This document shows positions 33,801 through 45,800 of a stretch of 64,000 nucleotides of DNA, in pieces (the first letter of the stretch is position 1; every line of letters starts with the position of its first letter). The notes beneath the pieces are model-generated. The model was given only the letters and a program-made list of their open reading frames with translations, was not told the DNA's origin and did not search any database. A program made the translations under genes and the position numbers. Source of the DNA: Cladopsammia gracilis (lineage: Eukaryota > Cnidaria > Anthozoa > Scleractinia > Dendrophylliidae); NCBI GenBank assembly GCA_022457155.1, contig JAJGOT010000218.1, positions 1,250,017 through 1,314,016 of the forward strand, given 5' to 3'.

Positions 33801-36800
33801 GCCAGTATGGGCCTGGGGGGTCAAGCAGGACTCTACGCGACAAAGTAAGTCTTTGCATTGATATATTTTATTCATATTCACCGGTATAATAACTCGCAAG
33901 TATTTATGATGAAAACTGAGGATTTTACCTTTAAACTTTCGTAAAATCGCTACTTAATGGGACAATGTCACAGCGGGAGATTTCGATCCACATCAAAAGT
34001 GACTGCATCGTTCGATAAACGATTACATGCTATCTATCATTCTTTCCAAGATTTTTAGTGACATACTATTAAGAATTTTTCACGTAGTTTTGTAGCTTAC
34101 AATAGAAAAAATTATCTTTCAGAGCTTATACAGAAACAGATCTAATTTGGAGTACTTCCCCGACCGGATGGTGTTTGCTACTTCTTTGTGCTTTTTATGG
34201 TCCTTGGTCCCATGGCGCCGGAGTTTTTGTTCATTACAAAAAAGTGACCGCCAGAGAAGCTTTGAAGACTCTTCAGGAGTATCTCATCACAAAAGCTCAG
34301 TTTAGGTCTTCTATTTACATGAAGATGTTGGACGAGGAGGATCTAGCGAGTTTTAAATTTCCCAGGTTGAAATGTTGCTTCCTTTCAGGAGAACCATCAA
34401 ACAAACAAATGTTACGTCGATGGAAAGAAGAAACAGGAGTTGAGCTTTGGGACATATATGGCCAAACAGAGTTGGTATGTTGTTGGAGATATTTTCTAGT
34501 GAGCTCTGCTTTACTATTTTATATCACAATATAGAAAATGCAACTAATCAAAAGGGTGATATTAAGCAAAATCATCATAAGCTCAGCAGAGGCGGATCCA
34601 GGAATTTTTGATTTTTTTTGGGGGGGGGCGGGGGGGGGGGTCCAAACTTTGATTTCAAAAACACTCCCCCCCCCCCCCAGTCGCAGTTTAGTTTAGTGGA
34701 AAAATGCAGGGCATGTTTCATTGAAAATAAAAATCAACGAGTTGAATAGTGATATGCGATCCTGTCAATGCAAGAATTTCTGTGTCAAACAAACAGTAAA
34801 AAAGAAAACCACAGGTGTAGTGTCCTGGTGTTGATATCATCATGGGACTACATTCCAGTGACTCACAAAGGACTGTACAACAGGTCTGATTTGGGGGGGG
34901 GTGGGGGGGGTCTGGATCCCCGGACCCCCTCTCCGGACCCTCCCCCTGGATTCGCCACTGAGCTGACAGTGCTTGGTCGACTGGGATAGGAACATATTTG
35001 ACTGTTGTATGTAGTCCGAATAGCTTGCGTCACCCTTCCCTCCTTCGGAGTAAAGAGGGTGAAGCAACTAGGAACTCGTATTCTACTTTTCCCTGCATGG
35101 ATGGGATGCTAGTCTAGGATGCCATCGCAGGGTTGCCCGCAGTATATGTCGCCATACCCATTTATACATCTGGCTGGAGAGAGACAATGTGGAGTAAAGT
35201 TTCGTGTCTGAGGAAACAACACGACTAGCCGGGTCCAGGCGTACGCGTGTCTCAAACGTCCCGAAAACGTTTCGGGCTCGAAAAGCTATTTTATGTGCAG
35301 GCTATTTATCGTTTTGAAAGTTAAGCAATAAAATCTTAAGTCAACGAGAAACTTTGCGCTGGTTTCCCTAAAAACTTCACGAGACCCAACCAGGTCGAAA
35401 CAGCTGTCCACGGTTGCATTTTGGCTTTCAGTTTGGGCTCTATCATGTCGTTGTCGCGTTAAATGTTGTACGTAGTATCAGCCTTGCTCTATACTTTGAT
35501 TAAAAACTTCACCGCCACTTGAAAGAAATTGAATTTCAAAAGTCGCTTTCGGACCCGAAAAGTCTTCGGGAGTTTTGAGAAACGCACGCCAGGCCTCGAA
35601 ACACCGACCCGTCCCGACCCGTTCGGATCTGAAGTCCAACGCGTTAACTACTACATAACCGCGCCTCCACTCAGTAGATAAATCAGTCAATAAATCAATA
35701 ATGGAATTAAATAAAGTATGTTTCACATTATCGTTGTACATAATCATCTTTATTTCTCTTAAAGGGTTTGACACACTTCAGAAATTCAACAAATAGCTCA
35801 CAACTCGAATCTGTTGGCAGGCCTTTTCATGGAATCGACATGCTAGTGAGTTAATATTGCAGTATAAATTATTTTGTTTGTTTGCTTTTTTATTTACTCC
35901 ATTTTTTATTATTACATACGTTTTTTTTTAAGTTAACAAGATAAAAAATAAAATGGAGGAGGGCAAGATATAGGTAAACTAATTATATGCCCTATAACTA
36001 AATTAAACATGAATAAAAACCAGCATCCCAACTCGGAAAAAATTTTCCGAGTTCCAGATGGGATATAACTAAATTACAATTTTTTATGAAAATGAGAAAA
36101 GTTGTGGGGGCTGGAGAGAGGTAGCTAGAGTTGTTCGTGCTATATATATATATATACCTTGGAAAAATAGACACTGTCTTCCTTTTGCAAGCCAAGTGGC
36201 CCATGGAAAAGAAGAAAATGAAAAAGAAGAAAATAAAGAAATTTTACTTGAGGCAATAGATCATATTTTCTCTTGCTTGAAGGACCAGTACTTCCCCAGA
36301 TGGTATGTTAAATAAATGCACCCTTTCATACACCTGGAAACAATAGAGAGAAAAGCTTCATAAATAAGACAATAAACGTTTGTCAAAAAGGCTCGAATCT
36401 AAAAAAAATTAAATTTTAAATTGAAATTTAAAGAGGCTCGAATCCTCGATATATGCCCTGAGTACTCAAGTGTTTAACTTAACTCAAAGAGTCTTCAAAA
36501 TTCCATGTCCAAAAAAATTGATCTATCAGTCGAATACTTTCTATTGCTTTTCCATTAGATCACGTGTAATTTTTTTGTAGTTTTTATGCTTAACCTTTTT
36601 TGTGTAAGATTTTCATATCGCGAAGCCAATAAAATATTAACAGTAGAAATATTTTGTTTAATTTTTAGGTTGTTGACGACAATAACCAAGAGGTGCCTTA
36701 TGGGACACTTGGAAGAGTTGTGGTTCGTGTGAAGCCTTATCGTCCTGTTAACATGTTTACTCGTTATGTGGTAAGAAAAAAAAGCACCGTACACTGGATT

Positions 36801-39800
36801 ATTGTTTGACATCCACAAATCAATATGCACAGTAATTGTCAGAGTCCAGTTTACTCCTAAAATGAGATCAGATTCAAGGTGAACTTTAGGTTTTCGAAGG
36901 TATTGCGACGTCTCAAAGAGGTACATGCAGCTGTACATGTATTATAACGTCGATGTTGGGATTAAGTTTGCTTATTCGGAAGTTCTACTAATAATGCCGT
37001 AATGATTCGAGGAGCCAAACTAACCTCAGATTTGGATAAAGACTAATCCAAATTATATTTATTCCAAACAATTTGAAACTAGAATTTTAAAATATTTTAA
37101 GAGTAAGATAATTTACTTTTAAATTACTCGAGGTTGTTGCCGGTTTTTTTTTAAAGATATGCTACAGTACCGAATATGATACGCTCATTAAGCTGTTTCC
37201 CGTTGTTAAAGCCAATTGAGAGCTTAACAGCCTGTATAGTAGAAATATTAAAATAAATACTTTTTTGTAGGATGATCCTCAGCAAAATGTAGCTTGTTAT
37301 GCTGGAGATTTCTACGTGACAGGTGTGTTCAGTAATCAAAGCATTTAAAGGCACAATAGCAAAGCGCACAAATGACGTCAGTACTCATGTTTGTCTGAGT
37401 TTATAATTTATTCTTGTTTATTCTTGCATTTCTGACAATAGAAATTCCTTATTAGGAATCCCCTGAGAGTCACTTTTGGTTTGTTTGTCTGAGTTTTAGT
37501 TCTATAAATAGTAATTGTGGCTTCGCTATTAAAAACACAGAGCGTGCGATTTGTCAAGCCGAGCTAAATTCTTAACTTTTTTCCCATCACTATAGCTGAT
37601 ATTTAGACCTCCTTTAAAACAATCGATCTATGGAGCCCTAAATGGTAACTCTGGCTAGGATCACTTAACAATAACAACTATAGTAATTGACCCCACTCCA
37701 GAAACTATGAAAAATACTCGGGTGAATTAGGAATGGGTCTCTTTCGATTTAAAGGGGGGTGGTTTGTTTTAAAACATATTTGACCTATAGGCTTTAAACT
37801 TTCTAAATGGGTTTTAATTGTTGAAAAGAAAAGTTTTCGCTTACATGAATGGACCTGCTACGTCACGTGACTTGCCACGCCCAATTTTTAGCAATTTTTT
37901 TTCGATCCAAATTTACGAGATATTGGAAAAATATTTTTCTACTTAATATGTTTTCTATCAGTGACCATTAGCACAGGGTTTATGGAACTAATCGGGGTTT
38001 TCCAACGTTATTTGTTTTCTGTAAACTATAACGGTTTAATTTTAGAGAGGGACTGGAACTAGGTGAAAACAATGAATAATTCTGCAGTAATAACAGTTTT
38101 CGAAATTCCCCGTTTAATTTGACGTATTACTCTGTAAATTGAAGACTAAGGAAGGAAAAACGGAAGCTTTTAATTGAATTTTCATGCCGTAATCTGAAAA
38201 TTCCAAATATTGCATAATTTAGGGCGTGGCTGATCATGTGACTCCAACAGACACAGGGTACCATCCAAAAATGGTTTTGTTTCTTAGTGCACGGTTATAA
38301 AATAAAATATTAGGGGACGCTGAATAAAGCTAGAAAAAATGATGAAAATCCAATATTACACGAGGAGCCATGCTTTAATTCACGCGGGTACCATAATACT
38401 CTTTAAAGTGCAGGTTAGGGTGGTGCTTGATGTTAGCATGATTTTTCCAATTTCTTTTGTTTTCAGCACGAACTGCACGTGTTATGCTTCAACTTCTTGG
38501 CAATTCTCATACGGTGCATATTTGTATACGAACACACAATGTTACGTCCTAGCGTTCCTACATGTACTCTGGATTCCATTGTGCCATTCTAACAAAAGAG
38601 ATTTGAATAATTACACCCCGGTGGGGCTGAGCCTGCACATAAAAGATTATTATGGTATTTTTCGGAGTGGCCTATACATAATACACTTAATACAAAAGAC
38701 AAGATACAAAAACGTTTTGTTGTCTGTGCAAATCGCGCCGCAGCTCGCAATTAGCTCCATAATCATCATCCTGAGGCCAATAATGCCCACCATTGTCTCC
38801 ATGATGCGCACCATGAGCGAAATGATCGTGCTCACCATTAACTCCATCAGTTTAAGTGATAGATACAATATGAGCGGGAGATCTGTATGGGTATTTACAA
38901 TGGCGAGCCGAAGGCGAGCTATTGTAAATCCCATACAGATCGGACGCGAATATTGTATCTGACTTGTGAAATGAATGTCATACAAAGTGTGAAGAATGTT
39001 GTTTACATTCAATTTGATTGGCTGTTATATGAATGAAGTTAATCCGATGAACGCAAAGGGATTAGCATAACATTTATTTCATTTTAGAAGAGCGAAATGG
39101 CGTCCACGCGCTTTCGTCCTCCGAAAAGTTTATCGGACGAAAGTTCTCTGCTCAAGGATGTGACTCCCCAAAACACTAAAAACAGCACGAAGTGGGCCGT
39201 TAAAATATTTGAACAGTGGCAGCAGGCAAGGGCTAACAAAAAAACCGAAAATGAAACTGTAGCCTTGGAGGCGAGAAACGGCAAGGTGGAAAACGTTCAA
39301 GAATTAAGCTGCAAGCTGGAGGTTATGACAGCGGAAACAGTAAACTTCTGGCTTAGTAAATTTATTGCCGAAGTAACAAATCAATGCGGCGGTCGATATC
39401 CCCCGAAAACGCTCTATTTACTGGCCTGTGGCATAAATCGTTATTTAGTTATTTAGTGAAAAGTAAATAAATGGAAGGGGGCTCTTGTTGGTTGCTTGCG
39501 AAAGAAGCTAGTGACTGAGTTACATATACATAATTAGTATTCTGTATCAGTTACAGAATACTAATTAGCTTCATTAGTATTCTGTATCTAAATACAGAAT
39601 ACTAATGAAGCTAATTAATATTCTGTATTCATTCATCAACCCCAACATTTCCCTGCTACCTATTCAAACCCTCCCCGTGCTTTCAGACAGTTTATATATG
39701 TATTGGGATTTACAAAGGTATACATGTGACTTGAATACTGTTGTTGGATTGATCATCACCCTCATGAATTATTAATGAATTTTACAAGATGTTTAACAAT

Positions 39801-42800
39801 GTCCACCATTAGCCACATAATGCTCACTATGAACTTAAAAGGCTTTAACTCTATAATGCTCGCCATTAGTTCAATAATGTCCACCATTAGCTAGATAATG
39901 TTCAGCATTCTTTCATTAAAGCCATCATTATCTCCATAATGTTCACCATGAACTCCCGGCGTATCAAATCGAACAAAATCGAACCAAAAATCAATCGAAC
40001 CCAATCGAACACCAATCGTTCGATTGGGTTCGGTAATCGAACAAAATCGAACATCTATTTTGCTGTGAGTTCGATTTTCGAACCAATCGAACACAATCGA
40101 ACCAATCGAACACAATCGAACACAATCAAACTCAATCGGATTCGATTTTGTTCGGAATCCATGTCTTGATAAGTAAATCACGCAGGACTAATCATAATCA
40201 ACTTTTATTGAATGGAATAAATAGAAAAACGTCCAAATATCGAACTGAATGTCAATGTTTAGTAATATATATTTTGTAGCAGAGAACGAAACGACGGTAA
40301 AATAATGAAATGCACTTTCGTTTACATTTCTATATTAGAAGGAGCTAGAAGGAAGGATATGGTTTCTGCCCTAGTGCCCTAGTGTGCACGTGGCTATTGT
40401 GCAGACAATCGTCCTATCCCGAGGTATGGCGAATCGCCCAAAAAAGGATTAGGGGGACGGTGCACCCTACAATATGTCCGCAGTATAAACAGACAGGAGT
40501 TCGGTAATCGAACGTTCGATTGAGTTCGATTGATAGTTGTTCGATAATCGAACGTTCGATTGAGTTCGATGGTTGGTTGTTCGGTAATCGAACGTTCGAT
40601 TGGGTTCGATTGTTCACTGTTCGGTAATCGAACGTTCGATTTTGTTCGATTGACCAAATTTCATTGTGAGTTCGATTTCGTTCGATTACCGAACCCAATC
40701 GAACGATTGGTGTTCGATTGGGTTCGATTACCGAACGTTCGATTGGATACGCCGGGATGAACTTCATAATTTCATAATGCCCAGCATTAGCTCAATAATG
40801 TACATAATTAGCTCAATAATGCTCCGTATAAGCTTCATAATGCTCACCATTTACTCCATAAAGCTGGCCGTAAGCTCAGCAAGCTCGCTATTAGCTCCAC
40901 AGTTTTCACCATGAATCCCACGGGCCTATTTCCTTTCTTGATTGTTAATTACAGTGCTTCTAATTAAAATGCATCGTAATGTGTTTAACAGGTGATTTGG
41001 GAAGAAGGGATGCTGATGGTCATTTCTGGATCGTCGGACGAGTTGATGACCTCATAAACTGTGACTCGTAAGAAATGGTTCCATATTCACGCCTCACTGG
41101 TCCTCGTTTTACACATTAACATTTTTAGTGCTATTCGTTTCACTAAGTCATATTTTACCAAACCGTCATTTATCAATCCACAATCACTGTAAAAGCTCTA
41201 TTTACCCCCACCTCTCTATAACACTCCCATCTCTTCTAAGCCCCCCGTTTGCAAGTCGGTTTTTGTAATACCCTCCCCCCCCCCACTCCCCCTCTCTAAT
41301 AACCCCTTCCCCCTTTGTTGGTCACGAGATTTTGTAAATACTCCCTCCTATTCCCTATTCAAGTACGAAATCCACTTCATGCGGCCCAGTTGGTTTGTCA
41401 TTAAAGAAATATACACTCAAATATCCAACACTACCGTATTTGCAACGCGGTGCACATTCTGTGAATCTCAAGACTACTGGCCATGAAGAGGAAAAAAATA
41501 ACAGTTTGCCTTGCCGCAACCGCTGATGGAGGGAAAAAGAAACCATTTTTGTGTTCAAAAGTGCTAAACGGGAAGTCAAACTCGGTGCTGAATGAAGAAA
41601 ACGGTGTTTTAAGATTTGAAATAAACCCCTCTCTCCAATAAGCCCCCGTTAATGAGGCCTGAAATGAAGGAAGCACCTCCCGGGTGGGGGGAGGGGGAGG
41701 GGGGGGGGAGGGGGAGGGTTGGGGGGCTTAATAGAGCTTTTATGGTAACCATAATACAGGCCACAATTTTTCATACCCCAATGCCTTTTCATTTCCGCGT
41801 ACCGCGTCGCGATACTCAGTAAGTCAAGTACAAAAATAAGTAATCATAAATGAATCTCCCTTTTGTTTGTACAATATTTGTACTTTTATGTGTGCCATAA
41901 TTAAATGTTTGTGTTTCCACTAGTTCTCAACACCTACCTTTTTAAATCTACCTGTTTGATATTGTAGATAAAAAAAATAGAGTTGTGTTTGATTATAGAG
42001 AAAGTACAGTAAAGGGGAAAACATGACCGAAAGTAGGGTAAACTACATGGTATCGGCCTACATTTAATTCAGGGCATACGACGAGTGTTAACTTTGAAGT
42101 AATTTTCACAGGTTGAATTTTACGATACATGAAAATAACGAGATTTTAAAAACTCGCGCAAAAAATAGCAAGGCGTTATGGTATGTGAAGCTAAGAAGTT
42201 TTTGTCGATCACGTAGTGTGCTGTTTGCAGGGACACAGGGACATAATTTCCATTCAAGGCCCCAGTCTATATTAGTAGAACGTTTTCCCTTAAATCTGGA
42301 CTCTTTCTTTCTTGTCCTCTTCACTTCCCGCCTCGATTAGCCTGAGCTAACCGCGGGTTGTGTGAAAATTTTCGTTTTTTCCTTTTTAGTTTACTTTATT
42401 ATAATAATAATTTATTTAATAATTTATTAATTGTAATTGTAATAATAATTGTAATTGTAATAAGTAATAAAGTTGTTGTTGTTGTTGTACTTTGTAGAAC
42501 TCTGGTTAATCCTTTTGAGTTGGAAAATTGTCTGAAAGAACATCCTGCGGTACTGGAATGTGCTGTGGTCGGCACTCCTCATCACGTAACACAGGTATAT
42601 AACTCAGATCACTCCTATAATTGGCTTCATCTAATAAATGTTTGCTAGAAGTATAGAAAAATTAAAAGATCTTACATGCTTGGGAACAAAAAGCCTTTAG
42701 TTGAAACATTGATCTGCGTAACGCAATCTCCCTGTTTTTTATAAGAACGGCTAAGTTTGCGGCCGAGGCTGAACCGAAACTGAATGTTCTTATTTTTCTT

Positions 42801-45800
42801 TTTCATGTTGTGGGCTGAAACGCTTTAGCATGTTCTTAAGTTAGGGGCGGACCATTAGAAATCTTGGGAGGGGGGGGGGGGGGGGGGGTGACAATTACCA
42901 AAAAAAAAATCCTGCAAAGGAAAATTGTCTCAAAAAAAATTCCTGCAAGCAGTTGACCATAAAAAAATAAAATCCTGCAAGCTAACTGGCTATATATACA
43001 TATATTTATTTATAAACTGGAACATATAAGATTATGACATGTTCTCTGGTAGTAAAATTCATCAAAAAGCAACTTCCGGTTGACTCAAATGCTGTCAAAA
43101 ATTACCTGCCTCAAAGGTCTATCTGGTACATGTACCAATATCTTAATATAACCAAAACCTTGTTTATGTACATATTTGAAAACACTGTAAACATCATGAA
43201 ATATGTAACCTGCTCTACTACACGCAAATATTTTTTAAATACGTTACAGATTGTCCAACCGTCCCGATTTCGTCGAGATTACCCCGATTTTGCTTGAAAA
43301 TGAAATTCTGTCATTTTCGTCAAATTCTCATAATACTTACTATACAAAAAGACGAAATTGCGTATACTTAACTCTGATATCCAGATAAACTAAAGAAACA
43401 GCAAGAAATATAAAATGAAATCGAGTACTTGTATGTGGAGCTACACAAAGAGACGCAAATCGACGAGAAGCCACATCAATTTGCCAAACATTTTTGACAG
43501 AAATTGTTGTCTCAGAACACTAGAAATGGAGTTTCAGAGCATCAAGATTTCAAAATTTTCTGGTGGGGCATGCCCCCAGACCCCCCTAGCGGCTCGCGCC
43601 TTCGGCGCTCGACCACTCCATCTCAATTCTTATTTCTCCCCACCCATTTTTTATGCAAAGGTTCGACAGTCTGACTTAAATCCACTCTCCAGCGTTTAAT
43701 ACCAAAAATGGATTGGGCCATTAGTATAAAAAAGAATTGGAGCTTGCACGCATTTATAAAGAAGATCTCAGAAAAAAAAAAGCCTGCAGGCTTGCACCTC
43801 CAAAAAAAAAAATCCTGCAGGAAATTCAGGCCGAAAAAAAAATTCATACACTGAAAATTTTTTGACCCCCCTCCCAGGATTTCTAATGGTCCACCCCTTA
43901 CGTGGTATAGAATTTCAGAAAATTGATATCAAATTCCATTGACATGCACGTGCCCTTTTAGCCTGGATTTAAGTATGTCACGCCAGCCCACTCTTGACCA
44001 GCGCTTAGCTCGATGCAAAAACGGGTGCGAACTGAATAAAAATGTTTTGCCTCAGTCTCAGCTTGGGTACATTCTTAGCATGAATTAATGATATCCATGA
44101 TTTCAAGCTGCTCTTTGCAAGTAATGCTATTCATTAGGGATATCGTGCTGGGAATTTGAATAGGAGCATAAGGAAAGTTCATTTGACGAATTGTGGGGGG
44201 GGGGGGGGGGATTTTTCAAATTGTAATTGCAGTGGGGGTATAACTTTTGTTTGAAAGTTTATTCTGGGGGTACAATTTTCATGCACCAGACTTTTTAGAA
44301 AACCACCTCCCCGGACCCTTAGCATCTGCTTGGGAGAAAAGAAGACGCTATGTCCGTTGCTTGGACATCATGTTGGTTCATCTGGATCAAGGCAAACTGT
44401 TTTAAAGGCTATTCGACTTTTGCTTTAAAATGACTGGAATTCATTTCTTGTTTTAACCAGACTGGCCTGAAATTGCCAAAATACTGATAAGGATCAGATT
44501 ATGTCAAACTTGATTGTCAACTTTACCACATCAACTATCTATCTTTATATCTGTCCCTTAATTAGTTAAAATTATAACTCTGCAGATAAGATTCTGTTGG
44601 AAGTTTGTTATGAGACTTTCGGTTGTGAGTTGTGAGTACAGTGAACATATTATGAATCGTATCGTAAAGCATAGAATGGATGTCTCTATTTCTTTAGGCA
44701 ATCAAAGCATTCATTGTGTTGTCAAATGGTTTCAAGAACAAAAACCAGGATGAAATGATGAAAGAACTACAGGATTACGTGACAAACAACGCTGCAGGCT
44801 GGATGGCTCCCAAAAAGGTTATTGCAAAAAACATTTTCTACCTCTCTCTCCCTTGGCACGTATTTCTTTATCTATATGATAGTTTGGGTTTATGTTATTA
44901 TTAGACTACAGACAAACTTTAAAACCATGATATCAGGTAAACGCATTTCTGAAGTTCGGTTCATACTTCAATAGGTTAGACTTTGAGATTTCATCCACAG
45001 GCTCAGAACCACACAGCACCAGAGGAATTGTTTGAGTGGTGACATTTGAGGATTTTTGCCTCCATGTTCAGTATAATGCATGTATAATGCTTGTAGCTCT
45101 CAAACTCATTAACAATTCAACAAGTTTAAACAAAGAAAATCACAAGCTTGACGATGATTTGGAAACCCGATCTAAATTAGCAAAGATTTTGGCGATTTCT
45201 TTCCCTTGGAAAGAATGCCCATGGCATTAGTCTTGCGCGCGGGAAAACAAATGGCCATGCTATGACGTCAAACCATTATTTATCAGAGGACATATAATGG
45301 CGAACTATTTTTTTTCTTTGTTAATTATTTTCATGGTTTATTTGAAATAGCGTGACGAATTGCGTGACACAATTCAGACCTTTACAAATCGGAAGCAAAA
45401 CATCGTTAAAACTAGAAACTATTTGTAAAGGATTTTAACACTGGTATTCACATACCATGTACAAACAAACGTACAGTTTTGTAGGATGTATAGTTTAGAT
45501 TTTTTAATTTTAATGACTTCATGTGCAAACCAAGCCGAATTGTGTAGAAAGTTATTGGCGTTTTTTATTGGATTTTTTTGTTATTGTGGTAAATCATTAT
45601 TTCAGACCAAAGTTAATAGCTGCGGTTACACGTTGCAACTTTTACCTAGGTAAATGCGAAATAACAATAGCCAAGGCCATAAAAAGCGTGAAGCGGCTGT
45701 TATTGTAAATTAATCGTGCAGCGGCTATTGTTATTTCCAATTTACCTAGGTAAACGTTGAAACGTGTAATCGCGGCTAATGTCAAGTTGTTTAATTATAC

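Noticed and set aside
38339..38962. 207-codon ORF, plus strand
   Set aside because: Crosses an ACSM intron, a minisatellite and a hairpin; composition follows the repeats and no domain is visible.
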